From: Coffea arabica
Lineage: Eukaryota > Streptophyta > Magnoliopsida > Gentianales > Rubiaceae
Direction of reading: 5' to 3'
DNA: 64,000 bases
NCBI RefSeq assembly: GCF_036785885.1
Contig: NC_092328.1
Location: 13,724,111-13,788,110 of the forward strand
In this document: piece by piece, positions 45,210 through 56,075 of the stretch
Layout: each line of letters starts with the position of its first letter
How positions within the stretch are numbered: the first letter of the stretch is position 1
The notes under the pieces: model-generated
The model's database searches: none
The model's input: only the letters and a program-made list of their open reading frames with translations
Told to the model about the DNA's origin: nothing
Program-made: the position numbers and the translations under genes

Positions 45210-46349
45210 GGGCTTGTTTGGAAGTGAAGTTTTTGGCCTAGTTTTTTAGCTACTAGTTTTTTAACAACTTTTGTTACAGGAACCCCAAAAAACTTATCAA
45301 AATTTTTTACCTACACACTTCAAAATAATACACAAAAAACTTTCCCTTCAACTTTTCTTCTTCTTTTTCTTCCCCCACCCAACCGGCCACCACATCTACC
45401 ACCGCTTCCGGAGCCGGTAACTATTCCGGCCAACTTTTGCCGGCCTTCCTCTTTTTTTTTTCTCTCCCTCCCCTCCCCTTTTGACTGATATGTTGGTTCC
45501 AAAATCTCTTTTTTCTTTTTTTTTTTCTTTCTTCCTCCCCCTTCCCTCTTTCCCTCTGCCTTTCCCCGCCACCTTCCCCCTTTGTCCGCAGCCATCTCCT
45601 CCCCTCATCACCAGCGCACGCCGCCACCTCGCCGCACGTCTCTCTCCTCTCACGCGTTTCTAGGTCTCCGCGGCCGGACACCGCTGCCCCCGGCCGCGCG
45701 ACTCCAGCGACATCACAACCCTTCTCTCTCCCTTGCAACGCCAACGAAGCCACCACCACCTCACGCGACTCCAGCCCAACCGCCGCCTCTCGCTCGCGCC
45801 ACGCCCCCTGGCTACACCGTGTGCTGTCGTTCCTCCTTGGCCGCGACCCAAAGCCCTCGCGCGTTCTCTCTCCTCTTCGCAACTCCCACCTTGCCGCCGT
45901 TCCTCTCAGTTCCCTCCACCACAGCGCAGGGATGGGGGATGGGGGTTGCGGGCAGAGGGAGAGGGAGAGGGAGCTTTTGCAGGGGTAGCGGGGCTGAGGG
46001 AGAAGGCGGGGGGAGGGGGGTGGCGGGGCAGAGGGGGAAGGGGGTGGCGGGGGAGAAGGGGGAAGGGGGGAGGGGGGTGGCGGAGGTAACGGGGAAGGGG
46101 AAGAGGGAAGGAAGAAGAAGAAGAAAGAAAAGAAAAAAGAAAGAAAGAAAAAGAAAAAGAAAAAGAAAAAGAAAGAGAAAGAGAAAAGGAAAGAAAAAAA
46201 GAAATGGAAAAAAAATTTCACCTTACAAAACCTTCTACAAAATTTTTCTACTTACAAAAACTTCTACAAAATTTTTTCAAAAACTTCTACAGTGCACTAC
46301 AGTAAAGTTTTAGACAAACTCCCAAAAAACTCAGGTTCCAAACAGGCCC
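45210..46349. mobile_element. Foldback-like element with pyrimidine-to-purine strand switch
   Basis: The ends GGGCTTGTTTGG and CCAAACAGGCCC form an inverted repeat, and both terminal ~110 bp match the small MITEs at 5703-5923 and 8000-8208. This is therefore an enlarged relative, 1140 bp against about 215. The top strand is C/T-rich from about 45360 to 45600, GC-rich in the middle, and G/A-rich from about 45930 to 46215, ending in long AAAGA/AAGAAG runs. Apparent long proline- or glycine-rich open frames on both strands follow from this composition. The insert could fold into a large hairpin. TSD not certain (ATA or ATAG on both sides is possible). Confidence 0.7.
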
Positions 46350-46440
46350 ATAGATACATATATACACATGCACAGATATATATATATATATATATATCTA
46401 TGTATGCATGTGTGTATATACATATGGTGTATCGATATGG
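46350..46440. repeat. TA/CA microsatellite
   Basis: ATATATAC and TATATA runs continue the simple repeat seen left of the strand-switch element at 44963-45209. The element therefore inserted into a microsatellite. Confidence 0.75.
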
Positions 46441-46568
46441 CTCATTTAATCAAAAACGGTTCCCAAAGTGTTTCTTTCTCCTTTAGTATAAGTGAAATTT
46501 AAATTAATTCCCTAAGGGTTTTAAATTTTTGTATAAAACATATCCAAATATACTTGTGTATTATATAC

Positions 46569-46988
46569 TTAATTATAAATTGGATAATAATGATCCTGAA
46601 ATATACATATATATCTATCAATTTCACACATGCCACAAAGTTGTAATTTTATTAGAACTTGTTCATATTCCTTTACCTTTGTTCTATCTCTTAAAATATT
46701 ACCTTCTCTAGTAAATTCTAATCTAAATGCTTCTATTGTTCTTGTTATCATATTATTTAAATCATTATTAGAGCATATGGTGTTTTTAGCTTCATTTCTA
46801 AGATGTTTCTCAAATCTAAGTGTACTATTAACAAGAGTTCTTTCAATAAATCCTTTAGTTGTATCATAATCCATTTTATTAATAGTTGCAAATAACCTTA
46901 AAGTTGTTTCCCATTTATCTATAGTTTCTTCAGTGTTAGAGACATAGTTTGTTCCTGTGCTCTTGGGCAAATTGTCCATCCATCCCAC
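46569..46988 (-). pseudogene. Endogenous pararetrovirus coat-protein-like fragment
   Basis: A 139-codon open stretch on the minus strand has the Lys/Asn/Thr-rich, Trp-containing character of the capsid part of caulimovirid proteins (starting MGWMDNLPKSTG, with IDKWETTLRLFATI). The frame runs into a stop at 46569 after a Tyr/Ile-rich end beside AT-rich sequence. It is opposite in strand to the protease and RNase H pieces and 1.6 kb away. No zinc knuckle is visible. Identification rests on memory of family character and on context, so it is moderate. Confidence 0.5.
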
Positions 46989-48875
46989 TTAATATAAATA
47001 CTCTCTCCGTCTCAGTACAAAAAATTAAAAGGCCTTCTTTTTCATCTTTTTTTCTTTTTTTTTTCCAGTTACTAGTTTGTATTACTATTAGTACTTAATT
47101 ATAGTAGCAGTACTTGTTACTTACTAGTACTGCTACTCTTTCCTTTTCTTTCTTCTTTTTCTTTTGGTTTCTCTTTTTCTTTCCCTTTCATTCATCCACC
47201 GAAGCCTCCTCAGCCATAATAATCATCATCTCTAGGCTCTACTTATTCTTATAGAGTATAGAGAGCAAGGGAGGGACTGATTGGTCAGTGGATTTGACGG
47301 AGACATCAGTAGCAAGTATGGGTGTCAATCGAGTTTTTTGAGTAGAAATTTAGTAAGCCTAAACTCGGCTTACAAGTTATATGGATTTTTAAGTTTCGAG
47401 TTTTTAGGCTTTGGCCCTATAATAAAAAGGCTCAAGCTCAATCCACATCACTATATGAGTTTCGGGGTCAAATCGGGCTTGGTCCAAACTCATAATTAAA
47501 TATAAAATTATATATAATATATATTTTATAATTATAAATTAATACAAATTTATATATAAATTATTAATATTTTATACTGTATTATGTACTAGTTTCAAGG
47601 CACACACTAATGTATGTACAACTAATAGAAAAAATAATTGTGAAATATTTTGACTATATTTATTGAAATCATTTTCAAGAAAATTAGTTTTATATTTTGA
47701 AAATACATATGCAAAAAATTCAGCAAAATAAAAGTTATAAAAAGTAGTTATTTGGTAGTTATTCATAACCATAATTGGTAATTTCTAATTAACAAATTAA
47801 AATTTACTAAACAAGTTGAATAATAGAATATAAAAAAATACATATTACTTGGTAAAAAATCATATTGATAGTGGGTAATTATCAAAGATAGATATTTTTT
47901 TATTTATTCCAAAAGTTCCCTTATCATCAAGGAGGTTTAGGAAATATATAAAGTGACAGATTTTTGTTTACCCCAAACTTTGCCCTCTCCTTTTATATAG
48001 AGTATAAATAATTATAAATTATACATATTATTAGGGTAAATTCCACTTTGACCCCTTTAAGTATGCACGGTTTCCCACTTTAGTCCCTAAACTTTAAAAT
48101 GGGATACTTAAGTCCATAAACTTTAAAATCTGTCTCATTTAAGAAAAATCGTTGACGGAATCTACAAAATTTTCAGGGTTTTTGGGGCGTGTAAAACATG
48201 TGCAATTAATGAGGTTAAGTAAGCAGTGTAAGTTAAAATGGTCAGGACATAAATGTAAATTTGCCTATTAGGTAAAGAAAATGAGGTTCTTTGTTTCTTC
48301 TTCACTGTTCCTATATTGATTTCAAGAAAAGGAAGAGAGGAGTGAGCAAACGATTGCCCAATTTGTACCAGCAAAAGCCATGAACTAATCGTGATTGTGG
48401 TTCAGAGGTAAAGTACATCGTAAACATGGGAAGGAAGTGGGCCGATGGAGAAATAGGATGTGCAATAAAGAACAAGAAGAGAAAAGGCGAATCGAGTAAG
48501 AGAAACAAGTTTTGGGTCATTGTTTGCTTGTTGATTATTGTAATAGTGTAATCAAAAGTTGGCTTATTTAAATTGTTATTCTTGTTGGCTAAGGTTTGTA
48601 GGAATCTTCTCGAATGAAAAAAAAGCCATATTGAATTAGGTATTCGTGATAAATTTTGGTTGAGAAAATTATTTATTGTTTATTGCATGGACTTGCAAAT
48701 GATTTGGGGCATTTTTAAGTGAAAGCGTATGTTGTCCAAACCCAAATGCTCCCTATATTGAAGACATTGTGATCCTCGATCCCCTATAAAATGTGTAAAA
48801 AAATTAATTACAGATTTAAAAACTTTTGTAGGTGAATCAGAATATGGTAATTAGGGAATCTGGCCATTACCTTTC
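46989..48875. other. Gene-free region with repeat fragments
   Basis: 47000-47013 (CTCTCTCCGTCTCA) looks like a decayed Stowaway end without a partner. 47310-47500 resembles the start of a hAT-type element ('gggtgtcaatcgag' and 'aaactcggctt' phrases). 48035-48170 is a common plant repeat with 'ccctaaactttaaaat' phrases. No gene is recognised. Confidence 0.4.
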
Positions 48876-49648
48876 TTGCTAAAGATACACTATCAAGGGA
48901 CATTCACAAACTCTCCTAACAAACGGTACTTAGAGGGAAGGGTTAACTTTATAGATGGGTGCAACCTGGAAATGTGGATATTGGTAGTTCTAGACAAGGG
49001 TGGAGAGAGACTTGGGTATGATAAAGAAGCTGGTTTTGGGTGGTATTATCTATTGCCAGGGTGACATTGGATACAAACCTATTCTTCTGCTTGTGTGATT
49101 GGGATTGTGTGGTCACGGTGAATACATTACCACCACATAAGGTGGCAAAAGTGTTTCTAACAATTGAAAGCGAAGGTTCTCCGATGGGCTCATTCCTACA
49201 GCTTGGTGCACACTCAAGTCTGGCTAAGAGAGATGAAGCTACATGGGATAGAGACAGTGATGTTGTGATCATACAAGAGGGTGGCAACGGTGATGAAGTG
49301 GATCAAGATGGAAGAGAAAATGCTGGCATGCAGCCAGTAACTTCACATAGGTGTAAAGGGTGTAGCACTGGTTTGGATAGTAGCAAAGGGCTTGAAGTTG
49401 AGCAAGGTTCTGCAAATAAGCAAGGAAAAGTTGCTGAAGTTGCACCAAAAAGTGAGGATTTTCACAACCATGCCATTGAAGATGAACCAAAAAATGAAGA
49501 CATCCAAGGAAAAACTCCTAAAGTTGAAACTGTGGTTGAAGAGAAAGCTGATAGTAGGGGTGCTGCTACAAAGGAACCAGAAGATGATGAGACAAATGAA
49601 GATGATGTGCAATTGAATGCTGATGAGACAAACGAAGCTAACAAATAA
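48876..49648 (+). pseudogene. Mutator-like transposase N-terminal relic
   Basis: The first 62 codons (IHYQGTFTNSPNKRYLEGRV, NFIDGCNLEMWILVVLDKGG, LGYDKEAGFGWYYLLPG) resemble the N-terminal PB1-like region found in many plant MULE transposases (FxHHGGxF...KRYxGG...ELGY...WYKLPG). A TGA follows at 49062, and a second open stretch in a shifted frame (49040-49648) carries VNTLPPHKVAKVFLTIE and a very acidic Glu/Asp/Lys tail, the usual linker before the MuDR zinc finger. The DDE catalytic domain is absent. The relic ends 9 bases before the LARD insertion, and no coding continuation is seen beyond that element. Confidence 0.6.
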
Positions 49649-49657
49649 TAAGTGTTT

Positions 49658-52600
49658 TGTGACGGCCCACTTCTCCCAAGGGCGAACCCAAGGGTGTCCG
49701 CGGGACGCCTGCCCAACTCTCGCCAGGACTCGGTACAATTTCCCTTCAAACTTAAGAATAACCGATCGATACTAAAAGTCGAAGGTATAAAGGAAAGTCA
49801 ATTCCTTAATAATCGTTCAAGTCTTACATTATAAGTTACCAAAATATCTTACATTACTAAAATATACAGCTTCCAAAAGTTGTCTAAACGAATACATTCA
49901 AAATTGTAATCAAAAGGGCCATCAAATCGACCTCTCCACAATTCCTTCCATTTCAGCTCCTGTTAAAGAAAACAAATCTAACGGGGTGAGCGAATGCTCG
50001 TGAGGCTAAGAAAACATGCAACACGCGTAGTCCAAATAACAATAGCACTTACACAAGAATGTGAGCTATAATATTCAGGTGATTCACAATTTATACTAAG
50101 ATACCCTTGAGTAGGATATAGGAGCTCTTATGAGCCAATTTCTATTTGTTTTGTCAAAGTTCAATCTAATACTTCCTTGTGATGACATTCCATCACCCGA
50201 TTAGGTAATCAAGTCCGTAGAATTTCACTTTTTCAAGTATGGTTCTGATTCGACATGAGAGGTACCTCCCACCTGAATCGGTGTGGTACATGCTATCGCT
50301 TAGGGAATCGATTATACGTTTATGGTTCTGAATCGACATGAGAGGTACCTCCCACCCGAAACGGTGTGGTACATGCTATCGCTCAGTGGTCGATGAGACA
50401 TCGCTCCAATCGACTTATACCTTATTTATAGTTTTGAGTCGACATGAGAGGTACCTCCCACCCGAATCGGTGTGGTACATGCTATCACTCCGAGAACCAG
50501 TTATAGCACTGAGACGGTATGAGAGGTACCTCCCACCCAGATCGGTGTGGTACATACTATCCGCTCAGAGCTCATGAGTTAAACATATTCATGTACAATT
50601 ACCAATTATTGTTTATGGTTCTGAGTCGACATGAGAGGTACCTCCCACCCGAATCGGTGTGGTACATATTATCGCTCAGGGAACCGAGTATAGCACTGAG
50701 TCGGGATGAGAGGTACCTCCCACCCGAATCGGTGTGGTACATGCTTCCCCTCAGAGCTTACGAGTTAAACATGTCTATGAACAGTTACCGATCAGGTGTA
50801 TCCATGTAACAAGTATTGCATAATTAAAGGAAAGAGAGAACGAGGGTGTCCTCACGTATATACACATAAGTCGAGGAGACTCACTCCACTCGACATCACA
50901 ACACAAATATGGTTGGCAATAACAACACTTCACTTAATTCCTATAACAATTCATTTCACACAATTCAAATATCAATTCACATAGCACATTTTCACTGTAG
51001 CATTCCCCAAAACAGAAAGAGCGCGATAAAATACACACTCGTCTCAACAAGTTTACGTATCATGTATAACACTTGTACAATTCACATTTCAATTACATAA
51101 GTATTTAACATGCACTTGACACTCACCAAGTAAACAAGAAGAAACGGCACTCGAAATTCAAGCGTCCACCGTGGGATCCTCTTGAAGTTCCTCTTGTGTG
51201 CGGTTGAGCACATAATAGTGAAGTATCACTCATATATCCTAATTATCAAGAAAGATTGTACATTAGTACAATCTAAGAAAATTTTATGAAAACGAACCTC
51301 AATTACTCGTAAATCGAGATTTAAATGGAGTTTCTTAAAGTACACGGTAATCGAGTTTTCGTTTTGAAAAAGCAAGTATAAAACGTTCAAGAAATATTAA
51401 AGGAATAAGGAGTACTTGAAAAACTCCATTTTCTTAGAATTCGAAAAATTTCCGTTTTGATACGAGTCTTTGAAAAATCGTATCTCACTCTACACAAGTC
51501 CAAAATTGGAAAACTTGATACCGTTGGAAACCTCTTAGAAAGTACTAAAAGTTCTTAGAAGACACTTTTCCATGATTCTAAATGAAAGATATTCAAAAAT
51601 GGGCTCAAAGTTACTGTTTCAGAGTACTTAAGGTTGTGTTGGGGTTCGTTTTTCGCTAACTTTGGAAATTCGGAAAAATTCACACGTTGCGAGCTAGCCT
51701 CTGAAATATGTAACTCAATTAGAGTTGCAAGTAAGGTTTTTAACAGAAAAAGCGGATCAAGAATCGGGGTTTCGAGCACCGAGATACGATAGCTCAAAGT
51801 TAGGGAAAAATTCAAAACTGGTGAACAAATTTCCAGATTTGAGCTTCCAACTTTGGGACTTTAGTTAGGTATCGAAATGGACTTGGATTGGTACAAAATT
51901 TGGCAATATAATACTCCTATATAAAGTGTATCTCTCTATCAAATTTCATGGAAAAATACCTTCGGGAAGGTAGTCACTCAAACAACCAAAGTTTCGAAAA
52001 TCCTAAGACAAAACTGCCTTGAGCCCTTTTGTTTTCCATTCCAAACATTTGGTCAAGGACAAATTCCTCAAACATGGCTCATTAGTGTAGGAAAAGCCTA
52101 AGGAACATTCATGGCACATTTCATAAGTGTTTACTACCAAAATATTCAGTTAGCAAGTCTACACCAAGCCTTGCATCAAATCTGTCCAAAAGTTAGGGTT
52201 TTAAGAGCAGGGCAGGTTCCGTATTTTGATCATAAATCACTCAACTTAACTCAGAATTGGGCATGGTTTATGGCATTGGAAAACACGTTCATAGAGCTAA
52301 AATTTCACAGAAGAAATCATTTTGAAATTCGGCACACAACTAGCTCGAATTCGAGCCACAAGTTGCAGCCTCAGCATTTCAATCCAGGAAAACAGAGAAA
52401 CAGAACAGCCGAATTTAAAAGGTTGGTTCGGCTCACATACATGGAACCAGAATGTGTATTTTATACCGTTGGAAAGGTGGGAATGTCCAGTTTCAAATGC
52501 CGCTGATGGAACTTGATTTCGACGTCGGACCACAGAGTTATGGACGAAACAAGAAAGCTGGTCTGAGCATTACGGGAACAGTTTCCAGGTCTGCTACCTT

Positions 52601-54119
52601 CAAGAAATTAATTCATTTGCCCAACCAAACCTCAATATTTTTCAATGAAATTTTGTACACCATCTATAAAATATATAAACATCATATACCAGCCATTAAA
52701 TCCCCAAAATTCTACAGAAATAGGTACGTTCAAAGCAGGGGCAGAATCGAAACTTTTTACTCCATGCATTCCTTGAAGTTTCTACTAATAATACACCATT
52801 AATCTACCCTTTTGAGCACTAAACCAATATTAAATCCATCATCAATCATCACATCAGCCATCAAGACAAGGGTGGGAGTTCATAGAGCCCACACAACCAA
52901 ATTTTCCATCAAAACAAACTACCCATATGCAAGTAAGAGTTTAAAGGTGCACTAGAACTTCCATAAATTAAGTTTCAGAGGTTTGATCGTTACCTACTTG
53001 CTTTGATGTGTACAACAAAAATTTTTGGTCCTCTCCTTGGCCAAGAAAACCGTGAAAAGCTCCCCCTTTTCTTAGCTAGATGTAATCTCCAAGAGTTAAG
53101 CTAGGTGCGGACAAATTTTGAAGTGAAACGGAGGAAGTTTGATGGAGGAATTTGAAGAAGAAAGTTGAAGCTTGGAGCTCTCTCTTCTCCTTCTGTTGTT
53201 CGGCTGATGAGAGCAGAAAAAGAAGAGCAATTGCTGATAATAAGCTTCCGTGAGAAGCTTTAAGATTTGGCCAAAGTTTGTTTCAAAAGTCAACTAGGAA
53301 TAGTGCGCGTACGTGCGCTTTTTGTGCTCGATTTCTCTCGAGTTTATTTCACTAGTGCACTAAACCTCCAATATACTTATAATCATATTAATATTATTTA
53401 CTCTTAATTGTCCCAAACTAATGGTCTAAAAGCCCTCAATTAAATGCGCACGTGAAAACGCGTACTTCCGATTTATACGTGATAGAGTGAAATTTCTAAG
53501 AAATTCTTATAACGATAGTACTAATAACTATCACTTAAGTAGTTAAACATAAAATTACCTATTTTAAGTCCATCCTGCAAGTCTCTAATTTTCCAAATTT
53601 AGTATATTCTCGAATCGATTATTGACTCCAATCGCGTATTCGCTATTTTCACTTAACGAGTTTCCAAAAATTAAATTTTGAAACGAGTCACTTTAAAAAT
53701 ATAACAAAGCTATAAACTCTTGTAATTAGGTCTAAATAGATTAGAAAATAATATTCGGAGTAAATGGGCAATTAAATATTTAAATAAGGTCGAAATGGAA
53801 TTTAAAATAATAAATTTTGCGAGTTCTCACTTGAGTCGAGTTTTAACTCCTCAAATCTAAAATTAACTTTTCTTAATCTACTATTGATCATTCTTACTTC
53901 TCCAAAATTAATATACTCTCGATTCAAATATAGTCTCGAAAAACATGTACTCGTTGTTCCGAACTAAACGAGTTTTCGAAAAGTAACTTTTTCTAACAAA
54001 ACATTTTAAAAACATAAAAAAAAGGCGTTTTTCCATATAAATGGATTTTAAATAGTCGAACTAAATAATTAATTAAACCAGTAAAATAAAATAAAATAGG
54101 AAAATTTTGGGTCTTCACA
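49658..54119 (-). repeat. 3' LTR of the LARD (left copy)
   Basis: 4462 bp, with canonical TG...CA ends when read on either strand. It contains a six-unit minisatellite (50240-50760). Short open frames inside have no domain and also occur in the other copy. Confidence 0.9.
50240..50760. repeat. Six-unit minisatellite with internal hairpin (left LTR)
   Basis: Units containing ATGAGAGGTACCTCCCACC then TCGGTGTGGTACAT begin at about 50255, 50338, 50444, 50519, 50631 and 50706, spaced 75 to 112 bases apart. Within each unit GTACCTCCCACC and GGTGTGGTAC are near-complementary around a six-base loop, and GAGGTACCTC is itself a palindrome. Confidence 0.9.
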
Positions 54120-54132
54120 ACCTCCCCTCCTT
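54120..54132 (-). promoter_or_regulatory. Polypurine tract of the LARD
   Basis: On the minus strand AAGGAGGGGAGGT abuts the LTR start TGTGAAGAC. This is the plus-strand primer site of reverse transcription, and its presence supports a complete element. Confidence 0.8.
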
Positions 54133-56059
54133 AAAAGAATTTCGTCCACGAAATTCACACTTAGGATAATATCATTTTCCCCTTAATAGTCATGCTTATC
54201 AAAATTTTCAAACTCAATTGTCCAAAACCATTTACTAGCATTCAATTTTCAAATTTAAAAATTTTAGAAATGGCCTGACTTCTTTTGTCCCAAACGACCA
54301 ATCAAATTTTTGTCCAAATCAAGTCAATCATAATATACGAGATAAAATCGAGAGTTTTAATGTATTTTGGATATGTATGTGGCAAAATGCAATTCAGAAT
54401 TTCAAAACTAGAGTTAAAGATACAAACTTTTCTTTATGGCCCGAAACTAAATTTTCTTAATCAGAAATTTCAAATAATATTTTTACCACAATCATCAATA
54501 CGTTTAAGAAGATTAATCATGCAACTCAATGTGTGGATACTAAAACACATCTATAATAAAATAACATATACAGGGAGGATATTTCAAAAATTCTCTCAAA
54601 GTTTTAAGTTAAGAGCTGCATTTGAATAGACGTATATTTTCGAAAACACTTTTAAGAAAGATAAATAAACATGCAAGTTCATATATGCATAAACTTCGAT
54701 CCAACACATTTATTACTCTTCACCTCTAATTCGAGAGCTAATTCTAATGTTGCATAAATCTCGGTCATTTTACTCTCCAATTCACAACAAATTTTCATTC
54801 TTAATCCTAAGAAAAGATCCGAACTCAAACTCCGCCTCATTTTCGATTCTCACGCGGGTTCAACATATACATACAAGTTACAAATACATTTAGAATTAAA
54901 ACATGATTCTTTGAATATATCAAAGGTCACAGTACAAGTCAAGAAATCACAAGCAAGTCAAGTATGTCAAATATAGGACAGACAACTAAGCGCCATAAAA
55001 ACAAAAGTACATGCAGGCAAATTACAAAAGACCTCACGGCGTGCACCACCCTTACTATCATAGGCAGGATCAAAAGGAGAAAAATCATAAACCTAGTTAG
55101 GGTAAAACTAGAAGAATCCATGATACCAAACCACATCATTCAAATAACTATAAATTCCAAATTCTATCCAAAATCTAAGCCACTTTCTACATTCTTAGCC
55201 AAACGATTATTGGTTTCCCGTAACTATTCACGTGAACTATCGGTTCATTCATATTTCCCCACAAATGGAGATCTCAAATTCTTAGGATTGCCCTCAACTC
55301 TCAAGCACTCGGGTACAAGAATCCGAAATAAGGTAATTCACAACTCGAGCCGACTGGTCCCAAGAGTAAATCACCACATTCGAGATTCCTACCCAACAAA
55401 AATATCAAATTTCCTCCAAGGATCAAGATAAAGGTTTTACAACCTATCACATTCATGATTCACAACTTACATTTCTAGAAGGGCACTTAAACCTTTACTC
55501 AATCACATAGTAAGGACCATAACACCACTTGGCCCAACCTCACCCCACGCAGAGATCATAGTTGTCAAAATCGCGATCCGAATCGTAGGATCGTACGATC
55601 CTACGATCCGGATAACCAAAATCGATCCGGATCGTATTTAGAGTCGCAAATCATATTAATCTATGTAGGATCGCGTAGGATCGTAGCAGGATCGGTAGGA
55701 TCGTGTAGGATCGTAGGATCGTACGATCCTACAATTTTTTGTAAATTTGTGAAATATGAAACTCCATTTTGCAAGTAAATGAAAATATTTGTGGTATATT
55801 TGTAATTTATCAAAGAATTGTAGCCTTTAATTGCAATTAGGAGCTTTGGGTAGGATCTTACGATCCTACAATTCGATTCTGTGAAACTAAAATCGATACT
55901 ACGTAGGATCCCGATTTTGATTTTACAAACCTTGACATAGATCACGTGAAGTGGCTCTGATTTTCATCCCTACAAATAGTCACTTAACTTTCAAATCAGT
56001 CCCACAGTCCGGCATCCTAAACATTTAAGTTTAGGATACACTACAAAGATCTGAAGCCT
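54133..56059 (-). other. Non-coding interior of the LARD
   Basis: No gag, protease, reverse transcriptase or integrase motifs are seen on either strand. The longest open stretch (54964-55431, +) has no recognisable domain. A separate palindrome-rich insert lies at about 55556-55940. Confidence 0.7.
55556..55940. mobile_element. Palindrome-rich MITE-like insert
   Basis: The left part reads TTGTCAAAATCGCGATCC and the right part, reverse-complemented, starts TGTCAAGGTTTGTAAAATC and continues 'aaaatcgggatcctacg'. Between them, GGATCGTACGATCC (a perfect palindrome) and variants of TAGGATCGTA recur about ten times. Flanks AGATCAT and AGATCAC may be a decayed 7-8-bp target duplication. Non-coding. 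Confidence 0.55.
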
Positions 56060-56073
56060 AAGCTCTGATACCA
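56060..56073 (-). promoter_or_regulatory. Primer binding site of the LARD
   Basis: On the minus strand TGGTATCAGAGCTT, complementary to the 3' end of initiator Met tRNA, lies two bases from the LTR end (CGTCACA). Confidence 0.88.
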
Positions 56074-56075
56074 AC

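Noticed and set aside
45421..46313. Long open frames rich in Phe/Pro/Ser/Arg or Gly/Arg/Lys on both strands
   Set aside because: They result from the C/T-rich and G/A-rich low-complexity tract of the strand-switch element; no domain, and frames exist on both strands over the same bases.
46999..47300. Fourth Stowaway element starting CTCTCTCCGTCTCA
   Set aside because: No matching right end within 500 bp; only a left-end-like sequence.
50338..50809. Open frames with repeated MRGTSHP and PPESVWY peptides (also at 56757-57228)
   Set aside because: They are translations of the LTR minisatellite units; the units are irregularly spaced and the frame is not kept through the array.
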